Source of the DNA: Chlamydiota bacterium | Lineage (GTDB): Bacteria > Chlamydiota > Chlamydiia > Chlamydiales > Waddliaceae | Direction of reading: 5' to 3' | Assembly (NCBI GenBank): GCA_011065005.1 | Contig: JAAKFP010000160.1 | Location: 1 to 6,074, forward strand | Length of the DNA stretch: 6,074 bases | In this document: positions 1 to 5,882 of the stretch, one piece after another | Position numbering within the stretch: position 1 is the first letter of the stretch | Layout: each line of letters opens with the position of its first letter | The notes under the pieces: generated by a model | What the model saw: the letters and a program-made list of their open reading frames with translations, nothing else | The model's database searches: none | Told to the model about the DNA's origin: nothing | Program-made: the position numbers and the translations under genes

Positions 1-120
1 TGATTTGAATAAGGATCTTATAAAATAGGCGCGCCTGAGATCTATCCAAACTATGAATCGAGAGATTCACGTACGGATCTGTGGGGGCCTAGAGGTGAAA
101 TTCCTCTGGGCTACCCGGCC
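1..120 (+). mobile_element. 3' end of a group II intron (domain V/VI remnant)
   Basis: Two consecutive hairpins look like domains V and VI of a group II intron. Domain V: stem GAATC (55-59)/GATTC (64-68) capped by a GAGA tetraloop, followed by the usual AC bulge (69-70) and GTACGGATC (71-79). Its 5' partner is imperfect: ATCC (44-47) pairs with GGAT (75-78), but AAAC stands where a single G is expected. Domain VI: G84-C89 and T90-G95 pair with C103-G108 and G109-C116 around loop 96-102, leaving T112-A113 bulged, which is where the branch-point adenosine belongs, shortly before the 3' splice site (about 119-123). The intron body and any reverse transcriptase would lie upstream, outside the window. 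The altered domain V suggests a decayed, possibly inactive copy. Family assignment is from remembered secondary-structure consensus. Confidence 0.6.
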
Positions 121-205
121 GATGTGCGATTCTCTGGTCTATTGGGAAAGCAGCGATCTTGCCACCTCAAGCAAGCACGAACGGTCCTCGTCGAGCTTGT
201 AATCG

Positions 206-268
206 GGGTCAGAGCTCCAATTCCAATTTGAAAAAACATGGATCAAGTTGGAATTGAAGCTCTGACCC
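206..268. repeat. Inverted repeat with 21-bp arms (REP/RAYT-like palindrome)
   Basis: The arms 206-226 and 248-268 are reverse complements with one mismatch in 21, separated by a 21-nt loop. The outer end reads GGGTCAGAGCT and the mirror AGCTCTGACCC. Palindromes beginning GGGGTCAGA are familiar next to IS200/IS605-like Y1 (RAYT) transposases, where they act as REP-type single-strand substrates. That comparison is from memory. No Y1 transposase gene is present here, so this would be a non-autonomous or orphan copy. Confidence 0.65.
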
Positions 269-310
269 TTCGTACTTATGGCTCTTGCCAAGTTATGCAC
301 AATGCACCAA

Positions 311-336
311 CGTCCCCTTTCAACGTCCCCTTTCAA
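311..336. repeat. 13-bp direct tandem duplication
   Basis: CGTCCCCTTTCAA occurs twice back to back (311-323 and 324-336). Because 13 is not a multiple of three, it shifts any reading frame through it. It looks like a recent slippage duplication in non-coding DNA. Confidence 0.8.
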
Positions 337-401
337 TGGTAAATGCCTTGTTCCCTGCATAGATTTCTAACTTTCTGCTTTTATCTTTCCTCCTTTTGTC
401 T

Positions 402-407
402 TATAAT
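402..407 (+). promoter_or_regulatory. Putative -10 box of the ugd promoter
   Basis: A perfect TATAAT at 402-407 lies 34 nt before the chosen ugd start at 441. At the usual 16-18 bp spacing there is only a weak, T-rich -35 region (TTTTAT around 379-384). Transcription would start near 413, giving a short leader of roughly 28 nt. The surrounding pyrimidine-rich DNA (365-405) is AT-rich, so chance is possible. Confidence 0.4.
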
Positions 408-440
408 TGCTTTAACTTGTGAATACAGTGGATGGTTAAA

Positions 441-1829
441 ATGAATATTTTAGTTATTGGAATAGGATATGTGGGCCTTGTTACATCAACTTGTCTTGCC
501 GAAATGGGACATCACATAATCTGCCTTGATATTGACAAGGACAAAATTAATAAATTGAATAAAGGTGCTATTCCTATTTATGAACCTGGCCTTGAGGAAA
601 TGGTCAAAAGAAATGTCAAAGCAGGCCGAATCCATTTTACTACAGACTATACCGATTCCGTTCAAAATGCTCTTGTTTGCTTTATCACCGTCGACACACC
701 TATCAATGAAAAAGGTGAAGCAAACCTTTGTGCTGTAGAAAATGTAGTAACATCTATTGCAGAATGCATGCAAGATTACCGAATCATCGTCAACAAGTCT
801 ACGGTTCCTGTGGGAACGGCACAACATATCGCGCAGTGGATTCAGAATACTCTCGACAACCGAGGCGTTTCCCTAGATTTTGACATCGTAGCAAATCCCG
901 AGTTCCTTAAAGAGGGAAACGCTATCCTTGACTTCATGAAACCTGATCGCGTAATCATTGGCATAGACAATCCAGACATCATTCATGTCATGAAGGAGAT
1001 CTATTCTCCATTCATGCTAAGCCATGAACGTTTGATGATTATGGACACTCAATCCGCTGAAATGACGAAATACGCCTCAAACGCCATGCTAGCGACACGT
1101 ATTTCCTTTATGAATGAACTCGCCGCTCTTTGCGAGTTGACCGGTGCCAACGTTAATGAAGTTCGAAAAGGAATGGGTTCCGATGAACGTATTGGATTCA
1201 GTTATCTTTATCCTGGAGTGGGCTACGGTGGCTCTTGCCTCCCAAAGGACGTTATAGCCCTCCGAACTCATGCCAAGTCCCTTGGATACGACACTCGATT
1301 GTTAAATGCTGTTGATGAAGTTAACGATGAACAAAAAAATGTTCTTGGCAACAAAATGATCAATTACTTTACAGCACGGGAAGGTATTGAAGGCCGTACA
1401 ATTGCTGTTCTGGGGCTTTCTTTCAAACCCGACACCGATGATATGCGTAAGTCTCCATCTCTTGTTCTAGTGCAGCATCTCATCAATACAGGCGCAAAAC
1501 TTCGCCTTTACGACCCTGTAGCAATGGATAATGCACGTAAACTCATCCCCTCACACCCAAATATCGCCTGGTGCAACGACGAATACGATGCCGCAGAAAA
1601 TTGTGATGCTATCGCTCTAGTTACTGAATGGAAACAATTCCGTTTTCTTGATTTCAAAACTCTTCTATCAAAAATGAATGGAAAAGCATTTTTTGATGGC
1701 AGAAACCAATATAACCCATACGAGATGACAAAGTATGGCTTTGACTATTTCAGCATAGGGGTACGTCCTTTCTATGCAGAGAAACGTGAAAAAATGCCCC
1801 TAGAAAAAACTCAGGAGCTGTATACATAA
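441..1829 (+). CDS. ugd: UDP-glucose 6-dehydrogenase
   Basis: Cytosolic enzyme that oxidises UDP-glucose twice with NAD+ to UDP-glucuronate, the precursor of acidic exopolysaccharides, capsule and LPS sugars. It has 462 residues from this start, full length for the family. The N-terminal Rossmann motif GIGYVG is at 7-12, then PIYEPGLEE (about 45-53), STVPVGT (120-126) and NPEFLKEG (152-159, carrying the catalytic-domain Glu). Conserved Lys210 and Asn214 lie in the central helix. The active-site nucleophile is Cys266 in GYGGSCLPKD (261-270). The C-terminal UDP-binding domain has FKPDTDD (328-334) and FDGRN (418-422). The common VGTP motif reads VDTP (84-87), a position known to vary. I chose ATG 441 because family members begin directly with the nucleotide-binding strand and GGATGG lies just upstream. 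ATG 432 is in frame and would add three residues. UDP-ManNAc-type dehydrogenases are related, but the motifs fit Ugd better. Confidence 0.95.
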   Translation: MNILVIGIGYVGLVTSTCLAEMGHHIICLDIDKDKINKLNKGAIPIYEPGLEEMVKRNVKAGRIHFTTDYTDSVQNALVCFITVDTPINEKGEANLCAVENVVTSIAECMQDYRIIVNKSTVPVGTAQHIAQWIQNTLDNRGVSLDFDIVANPEFLKEGNAILDFMKPDRVIIGIDNPDIIHVMKEIYSPFMLSHERLMIMDTQSAEMTKYASNAMLATRISFMNELAALCELTGANVNEVRKGMGSDERIGFSYLYPGVGYGGSCLPKDVIALRTHAKSLGYDTRLLNAVDEVNDEQKNVLGNKMINYFTAREGIEGRTIAVLGLSFKPDTDDMRKSPSLVLVQHLINTGAKLRLYDPVAMDNARKLIPSHPNIAWCNDEYDAAENCDAIALVTEWKQFRFLDFKTLLSKMNGKAFFDGRNQYNPYEMTKYGFDYFSIGVRPFYAEKREKMPLEKTQELYT

Positions 1830-1846
1830 GCGCAGAAAACCATCAG

Positions 1847-2728
1847 ATGCAGCTAAAAAACTACCTAAAAATCAAATCTGACCAGATCGAACTTCATCTT
1901 GGCAAACTAGTCCCAGAAAGAGAAGTCCCCCAAAATCTCCTCTTCCAAGCCGCGAGGTACTCCCTAACAAGCTCCGGAAAACGCTTACGACCTATTCTCG
2001 CTTTAGCAACAACAGAAATGCTTGATGGAGACACAAACATAGCTTTAGCACCAGCCTGTACGCTGGAGATGATACATACCTATTCTATGATCCATGATGA
2101 CCTCCCCTGTATGGATGATGATGATTTTCGTCGAGGCAAACCAACATTGCATAAAGTGTATCCCGAGGGGCATGCAGTGTTAGCAGGCGATTTCCTACAC
2201 ACCCACGCATTTCAAATCCTTGCGAACGATCCAAATTTATCCTCTGAGCAAAAAGTGGATTTAATCTCCATCTTAGCAAAGAGTTCCGGTGGCGACGGGA
2301 TGATTGCCGGGCAGGTCATGGACCTCGAGGCAGAGAACAAAGAAATTGATCTCGAAAAATTAAAATGGATTCATCAGCACAAAACAGGTGCATTGATTCA
2401 GGCATCTATAGAATTTGGAGCCGTCCTCGCACAAGCATCGCCTGCACACAGTAAAGCCTTGCAACAATTCGGAGAAAACATTGGCCTAGCTTTTCAAATC
2501 GTAGACGATATTCTCGATGTAACATCCAGTAAAGAGAAACATGGAAAGGCTTTATCCTCAGATGTATCAAACTCCAAAGCAACCTATGTCTCTTTGCTGG
2601 GTCTCGAAAATGCAGAAGCTACTGCCAGTTCCCTTCTTCAAACTTCCCTAGACCACCTTGACTCTCTACCATTCAACACCACAATTCTAAGCAAGATTGC
2701 AGAATTTATCGTCCACAGATGCTATTAA
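1847..2728 (+). CDS. ispA: Farnesyl diphosphate synthase-type polyprenyl synthetase
   Basis: Condenses isopentenyl diphosphate with allylic diphosphates to make, most probably, C15 farnesyl diphosphate, the primer for undecaprenyl carrier and quinone side chains. It has 293 residues, the usual length for IspA. Motifs in order: GKRLRP (44-49); first aspartate-rich motif DDLPCMD (84-90) with the two-residue insertion of bacterial short-chain enzymes; RRGKPT (95-100); GMIAGQ plus Asp159; HKTGALI (178-184); second aspartate-rich motif FQIVDDILD (216-224); and GKALSSD followed by KATY (233-247). Tyr79, five residues before the first aspartate motif, matches the bacterial FPP synthase pattern, so C15 is favoured over C20. 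The gene begins 17 nt after the ugd stop. GGAG at 1814-1817 is too far upstream to be an ordinary ribosome-binding site, so translation may lean on coupling. No in-frame start lies further upstream. A geranylgeranyl synthase role cannot be excluded. Confidence 0.93.
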   Translation: MQLKNYLKIKSDQIELHLGKLVPEREVPQNLLFQAARYSLTSSGKRLRPILALATTEMLDGDTNIALAPACTLEMIHTYSMIHDDLPCMDDDDFRRGKPTLHKVYPEGHAVLAGDFLHTHAFQILANDPNLSSEQKVDLISILAKSSGGDGMIAGQVMDLEAENKEIDLEKLKWIHQHKTGALIQASIEFGAVLAQASPAHSKALQQFGENIGLAFQIVDDILDVTSSKEKHGKALSSDVSNSKATYVSLLGLENAEATASSLLQTSLDHLDSLPFNTTILSKIAEFIVHRCY

Positions 2729-2751
2729 GGTCCAGAGCCTTACAGGCAAAC

Positions 2752-2865
2752 TAAATCCCGCCCTTCGGACTCAATATTTAGGAGCATCTACATTCCCAGG
2801 GCTTGTCCTTCGGACTTGTCCTGGGGTTGGACATCCCTAAGATTGAGCCCGGAGGGCGGGGTTTA
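2752..2865. repeat. 114-bp imperfect palindrome between ispA and the transferase gene
   Basis: Outer arms 2752-2775 and 2842-2865 are complementary over 24 bp with three differences, all transitions. Two of them leave G-U pairs in a plus-strand transcript and the third would be G-U in a minus-strand transcript. An inner stem CCCAGG (2795-2800)/CCTGGG (2820-2825) surrounds a small hairpin GTCC-TTC-GGAC (2805-2815). The segments between inner and outer stems match only loosely. CTTCGGACT occurs twice. The right arm is followed after a few bases by CTTTTT (2871-2876), so it may end the ugd-ispA transcript. The size and nested arms suggest a mobile intergenic repeat rather than a simple terminator. 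Confidence 0.75.
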
Positions 2866-2877
2866 ACCATCTTTTTG

Positions 2878-2907
2878 TTGAAAATATAATAACGGCTTCG
2901 CTACAAT
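2878..2907 (+). promoter_or_regulatory. Putative sigma-70 promoter for the sugar transferase gene
   Basis: TTGAAA (2878-2883) and TACAAT (2902-2907) each match the -35 and -10 consensus at five of six positions, with an 18-bp spacer. Transcription would start near 2914, giving a leader of about 60 nt before the ATG at 2973. It lies directly after the large palindrome, so the downstream pair of genes may be transcribed separately from ugd-ispA. Confidence 0.45.
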
Positions 2908-2972
2908 TGATTTCAATATATGTATCAAGCGATTTCTTTACATTGTAGAAAAGGATAAACTGAAATAAACAC

Positions 2973-3659
2973 ATGGAAACTGTAAATCAAGCCGGTGTTG
3001 CTGCCCAAACGTTAAGACTACCGAAAGCTACAAGCTTCAAAGTAAGGCACTTCCCTGTCAAGCGCACCTTCGACATCGTTTTTAGCTTCATAACACTGCT
3101 CCTTCTTTCTCCAATATATCTGATGATCATGATCGCCATAAAGATCAACTCTCGAGGGAAAGCAATCTACGCTCATCGAAGAGTTGGCCGTGGGGGAAAA
3201 GCTTTTAATTGCTATAAGTTCCGCACTATGTACCAGGATGCGGACAAGCGTCTCGAGAAAATACTCGCAAAAGACCCTGCTCTATGCGTTGAATGGGAAA
3301 CAAAACATAAGCTCACAAAAGATCCAAGAATAACCCCTATTGGAAAGATCCTTCGTAAAACCTCACTCGATGAACTTCCACAATTTTGGAATGTTCTTGT
3401 TGGAAGTTTGAGTGTCGTCGGCCCACGTCCTGTTGTGCAAGAGGAAATAAACAAATACTTTGGAGTAAAAGCATATAAAATCTTGTCAATACGCCCAGGC
3501 ATTACCGGAATTTGGCAAGTATCTGGTCGCAACGATACAAGCTACGAAACGCGGATCAAGTTGGATGAAAAATATGTGGATAAACACTCCTTTGTTTTTG
3601 ACGTCAAACTTATCTTGAAAACGATTCCAAAAATGATTTCCTCAAAAGGAGCCTACTAA
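2973..3659 (+). CDS. Polyprenyl-phosphate hexose-1-phosphate transferase (WbaP/PglC superfamily)
   Basis: Inner-membrane enzyme that transfers a sugar 1-phosphate from a UDP-sugar to undecaprenyl phosphate, the first step in building a polysaccharide repeat unit. It has 228 residues, corresponding to the catalytic C-terminal half of WbaP/WcaJ, so it is a short, monotopic form. The first ~27 residues are poorly conserved. KRTFDI (30-35) leads into a hydrophobic segment (about 33-56) with the Ser-Pro break at 46-47 typical of the re-entrant helix. RVGRGGKAF (70-78) and YKFRTM (81-86) follow, then the catalytic Asp133-Glu134 in KTSLDELPQ, VGPRP (149-153) and RPGITGIWQVSGRN (174-187). The C-terminal pattern resembles galactose/glucose phosphotransferases, but the exact sugar cannot be read from sequence. 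AAGG at 2951-2954 is too distant for a good ribosome-binding site. The nearby ugd suggests an acidic polysaccharide. Confidence 0.92.
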   Translation: METVNQAGVAAQTLRLPKATSFKVRHFPVKRTFDIVFSFITLLLLSPIYLMIMIAIKINSRGKAIYAHRRVGRGGKAFNCYKFRTMYQDADKRLEKILAKDPALCVEWETKHKLTKDPRITPIGKILRKTSLDELPQFWNVLVGSLSVVGPRPVVQEEINKYFGVKAYKILSIRPGITGIWQVSGRNDTSYETRIKLDEKYVDKHSFVFDVKLILKTIPKMISSKGAY

Positions 3660-3694
3660 AAACGACGTAATTTGTTGTTTATTGTTGTCTTCGA

Positions 3695-4216
3695 ATGAAC
3701 TTACACAAGAAAAACTTAATCTTTGCATTTATCTCAACCCTCCTAGCGACACTTTTCAGTCCGATTATTTTCCCTTCCTATAAATTGCTATTCTTCGGTG
3801 CTTTTCTCGTTATCCTTTACTACCGGAAACCTTTCGTTACCTGCCTGTGGGGTTCTTTGTTATGTGGTTTACTCTTCGATCTTCTCTCTTCACATCCACG
3901 GCTTGGAATATATGCTATTAACTTCACAGCAACAACCTGGGTACTATACCCACAGAGACGCAATTTCTTCGCAGACAGCCTCAGCACACTTCCTGTGATG
4001 ACTTTTCTCTTTTCCGTAATTTCGACTGTTTTTCAAGGATTTCTTCTCTATGCTTTTGAAGGTCAGATTTGCATCAGCAAAAATTGGTTTCTTAGCGATC
4101 TTTTCCTTATGCCGCTATTCGATGCTGTTTTCGCTTTTTGCTATTTTATTCTCCCTTTTGTTTTCTTTGGGAAACCCATCAGAAAAGGAAAAGATTACTT
4201 CTTGCAAAAGGAATAG
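3695..4216 (+). CDS. MreD-like integral membrane protein
   Basis: A 173-residue, very hydrophobic protein with about six predicted membrane helices (roughly 6-28, 30-43, 47-64, 70-85, 98-121, 133-158) and a short basic C-terminal tail. The stretch around helices 3-4, with Gly53, Gly58-Leu-Leu-Phe-Asp62 and Gly71 after a short loop, resembles the G-x-x-x-x-G-L-x-x-D...G pattern of MreD, the membrane partner of MreC/MreB in cell-wall elongation. Length also fits MreD (about 160-175). It follows the sugar transferase by 35 nt on the same strand and is probably in the same transcript. No mreB or mreC is visible, which is unusual for mreD. No Shine-Dalgarno sequence precedes the ATG, and no in-frame upstream start exists. 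An unrelated polytopic protein remains possible. Confidence 0.6.
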   Translation: MNLHKKNLIFAFISTLLATLFSPIIFPSYKLLFFGAFLVILYYRKPFVTCLWGSLLCGLLFDLLSSHPRLGIYAINFTATTWVLYPQRRNFFADSLSTLPVMTFLFSVISTVFQGFLLYAFEGQICISKNWFLSDLFLMPLFDAVFAFCYFILPFVFFGKPIRKGKDYFLQKE

Positions 4217-4249
4217 AATTTTAAAACGGTACCGAAGGTCGCGAAGAAC

Positions 4250-4283
4250 TTGGGAGTATGGGGACTTGTCGCCGTACTCCCAA
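4250..4283. terminator. Hairpin between convergent genes, probable bidirectional terminator
   Basis: TTGGGAGTATGG (4250-4261) pairs with CCGTACTCCCAA (4272-4283) over 12 bp with one T-G pair and a 10-nt loop. It lies 33 nt after the MreD-like stop and 55 nt beyond the minus-strand stop at 4339, exactly where two convergent transcripts must end. On the plus strand it is followed by a modest AT stretch (AATTTATT) rather than a clean U-tract, so efficiency is uncertain. Confidence 0.6.
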
Positions 4284-4338
4284 ATTTATTGCTAACCATA
4301 AATATGACTGAATCTATATGTCCAAACCCCAGGCAGTA

Positions 4339-4872
4339 TCAATAGTTTGCAGGATATTCGTTGTACTCTGTGTTAAGGTCCTCACGCTGCTCTGGCGTGA
4401 AGGTAGACTCCTCTGGACCCTCCGATTCAAATCTCTCCATACACTCGGCAAACTGCTTAGCTTTTTGCTGTTGAATATCATCAAGCATAGATTGAATCTG
4501 CTCTTGATTGTTGATTCCATTAGCCTGCATGACGCTGGAAAAAAGCTCATACAGAGTCTCTCTAAATATTGTGACTGCTTCTTGGCGGTATTGAGGATCT
4601 CGCAATGGATTAGGGGTCTTTTTTGCGGCCTTTTCCTCGACTAAGGGTACGACTTCTTTGTTTTTTTCTGCTAAAGCACTGATAATCTGATCCCTATTTT
4701 CCTGTGGAACCTCAAAACGGTCCAGAGTTTCCGCCACAAATCTTTCTGGGTAGTAAGACATCAACACATCTGGAGAACACTGATCATTAATGGTTTGCGC
4801 ATGAGGAACCATTGGTATTAGCAATGTGCTAACAGTCATACAAATAGTGAAAATGTGTTTTTTCGATAACAT
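4339..4872 (-). CDS. Secreted protein of unknown function, two-cysteine family (paralogue A)
   Basis: I do not recognise a named family. The 177-residue product starts with a clear Sec signal peptide: basic MLSKKH, a hydrophobic core (7-22), and probable cleavage after PHA (Ala25). No lipobox is evident, so the mature protein is probably periplasmic or exported. The mature part is mostly predicted helical and highly charged. It has only two cysteines, Cys32 and Cys144, which may form a disulfide, and an acidic tail rich in Glu, Asp and Tyr (about 149-177). It aligns without gaps over 113 residues with the next minus-strand gene (5401-4961), sharing VAE, PQ and the motif A-x3-FR-x2-L-(Y/W)-E-x-F-x2-VM (99-115). 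A strong ribosome-binding site precedes it. It lies 88 nt downstream of its paralogue and may be co-transcribed. The acidic tail is absent from the paralogue. Confidence 0.8.
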   Translation of the reverse strand: MLSKKHIFTICMTVSTLLIPMVPHAQTINDQCSPDVLMSYYPERFVAETLDRFEVPQENRDQIISALAEKNKEVVPLVEEKAAKKTPNPLRDPQYRQEAVTIFRETLYELFSSVMQANGINNQEQIQSMLDDIQQQKAKQFAECMERFESEGPEESTFTPEQREDLNTEYNEYPANY

Positions 4873-4880
4873 TTTGATCG

Positions 4881-4888
4881 CCTTCCTT
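4881..4888 (-). promoter_or_regulatory. Strong ribosome-binding site of paralogue A
   Basis: On the minus strand AAGGAAGG lies 8 nt before the ATG at 4872. It is the best Shine-Dalgarno sequence in the window and fixes this start. The other genes here have weak or no such motif. Confidence 0.75.
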
Positions 4889-4960
4889 CTAAGTTGTTAA
4901 GAAAAATATTGGTTAGTACGTAAGTTACACGATATACCCAATTAAATTCAAGGGTATGTA

Positions 4961-5401
4961 TTACTCAATCCCTATGCAGAAATTGATCCGCTCCGACTCG
5001 CTTTGATAGATCAAACTAAAGATATCTCTCCAATTTCGTTGATTTGCACCATCATACTTCTTCATCACTTCAACGAATTCTTCCCATAACACCTGCCTAA
5101 ATAACTCCAAGGCGCCTTCAGGCTGGAATGGGTTCTCCAATGGACTACGTCTCATCCTTTTGGCCTGTTGTTTCATCCGCCTAGGGATATAGCGATTTCT
5201 GTTTTCGAGCTCACTACCTATCACAAACCACTGGCTCTGAGGAGCATTATGCAAACTCAACGCTTCAGCAACTGTCGACTGCTGGAAAAAATTTCTCTGA
5301 AGATGTTGAAAACATTTGGGCGAATCATCATACGCCGACAATGAGATCGACAAGACACTAAACAAACCGATTAAAATAACTTTTGCTCTACAAAAATCCA
5401 T
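4961..5401 (-). CDS. Secreted protein of unknown function, two-cysteine family (paralogue B)
   Basis: A 146-residue protein with a probable Sec signal peptide: MDFCRAK, a hydrophobic core (8-22), and likely cleavage after LSA (Ala23). The mature region is predicted mainly helical and basic in the middle (RRMKQQAKRMRR, 74-85). Its two mature cysteines, Cys30 and Cys142, are 112 residues apart, the same distance as Cys32-Cys144 in paralogue A. Shared positions include VAE (44-46), PQ (54-55), Pro91, Ala97, FR (101-102), Leu105, Trp106-Glu107, Phe109 and VM (112-113). It ends just after the second cysteine, without the acidic tail of paralogue A. No Shine-Dalgarno sequence precedes the ATG, so expression may be low or the start slightly different. 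No function can be assigned. An ancient tandem duplication is the simplest origin of the pair. Confidence 0.75.
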   Translation of the reverse strand: MDFCRAKVILIGLFSVLSISLSAYDDSPKCFQHLQRNFFQQSTVAEALSLHNAPQSQWFVIGSELENRNRYIPRRMKQQAKRMRRSPLENPFQPEGALELFRQVLWEEFVEVMKKYDGANQRNWRDIFSLIYQSESERINFCIGIE

Positions 5402-5465
5402 ATGAAAAACCCATAAATTAATTTCTTAAAGGAACTGCACTCACAAATGACTCCTCTGTGATCTC

Positions 5466-5486
5466 ACTTTCGACTTTCGACTTTCG
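5466..5486. repeat. 7-bp tandem repeat, three copies
   Basis: ACTTTCG is repeated three times without interruption, followed by AC. It lies between the start of paralogue B and the hairpin repeat. It is a slippage-prone microsatellite with no evident regulatory role. Confidence 0.85.
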
Positions 5487-5497
5487 ACATTTGGATT

Positions 5498-5749
5498 CAG
5501 CCTGAAAGGCTGGAATTGCAACAGCCCAGGGCAGCGCCCTGGGAAAAGTCGATAAGAGACATAGCAGCCTGTAGAGGCTGTCAGTAAATAGGGTCGCAGT
5601 TGAATTTTTAGCTATTTTTTTGGAGATTGGTTCTGAGCACAAGTTCACATACTCCTAAGAGTAGGGAGCTTGTGTTCAGGGCCAAAATCCGAAAAAAGAG
5701 CAGAAATTCAACCCGACAATATTTACTGACAGCCTCGTAGGGCTGCCAG
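5498..5749. repeat. Multi-hairpin intergenic repeat, copy 1 (split by the MITE)
   Basis: Three short palindromes follow each other: CAGCC-TGAAA-GGCTG (5498-5512), CCCAGGGC-AGC-GCCCTGGG (5525-5543, perfect 8-bp arms), and a third beginning AGCAGCCTGTA (5563-5573) that resumes as GGGCTGCCAG (5740-5749) after the inserted element. With the insertion removed, 58 bases (5526-5573 plus 5740-5749) align without gaps to the reverse complement of 5883-5940, with 48 identities by my count. Such hairpin chains are common as dispersed intergenic repeats in several environmental bacterial groups. That comparison is from memory. Confidence 0.75.
5574..5736. mobile_element. 163-bp MITE with long terminal inverted repeats
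   Basis: The ends are 17-bp perfect inverted repeats beginning GAGGCTGTCAGTAAATA (5574-5590 and 5720-5736). Weaker complementarity continues for about 38-40 bp to include GTTGAATTT and its mirror AAATTCAAC. A second near-palindrome in the middle (GAGCACAAGTTC versus GAGCTTGTGTTC, about 5634-5677) makes the whole element foldable into one long hairpin. GTA directly flanks both ends (5571-5573 and 5737-5739) and is a 3-bp target duplication, because the intact target is preserved at 5883-5903. There is no transposase, so it would move in trans. The 3-bp duplication and short GA-starting ends would fit an IS5-like source, which is inference. Confidence 0.85.
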
Positions 5750-5882
5750 GAGGAAAAAACGTTTTATATATAGCCATAGCCAACAAGAACGCCACAATAA
5801 AACTTCCTTCCAAGATGTATATTGCTCTTTTTTTTTGAAAAGATCCCCATCATATTTGATAAAATAATGTTTTGGTTTGAAT

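Larger units (their letters stand above)
121..431. other. Gene-free stretch with decayed mobile-element debris
   Basis: No convincing gene lies between the intron end and ugd. The stretch holds an inverted repeat (206-268), a 13-bp tandem duplication (311-336) and a probable ugd promoter (around 402-407). The minus strand reads open over 139-360 for 73 codons, with a segment reading RGRWCIVHNLARA that faintly recalls the C-terminal end of some transposases. The frame runs straight through the inverted repeat and has no recognised domain, so I treat it as debris at most. Confidence 0.5.

Noticed and set aside
13..231. Plus-strand frame open across the intron end
   Set aside because: It has no suitable start and reads through the domain V/VI structure, which explains the sequence better. 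The opening is by chance.
139..360. Minus-strand open frame of 73 codons with a transposase-like end (RGRWCIVHNLARA)
   Set aside because: It runs through both arms of the inverted repeat and across a 13-bp duplication that would have shifted any older frame. It has no ribosome-binding site and no recognisable domain.
4050..4295. Plus-strand open frame overlapping the end of the MreD-like gene
   Set aside because: It lies in another frame of a hydrophobic gene and ends inside the hairpin at 4250-4283. No start signal or homology is seen.
4318..4644. Plus-strand open frame opposite paralogue A
   Set aside because: The minus-strand frame has a signal peptide, a strong ribosome-binding site and a paralogue. 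The plus frame is its antisense shadow.
5418..5648. Minus-strand open frame of 76 codons
   Set aside because: It spans the tandem repeat, hairpin repeat and left end of the MITE, so its codons are explained by repeat DNA.
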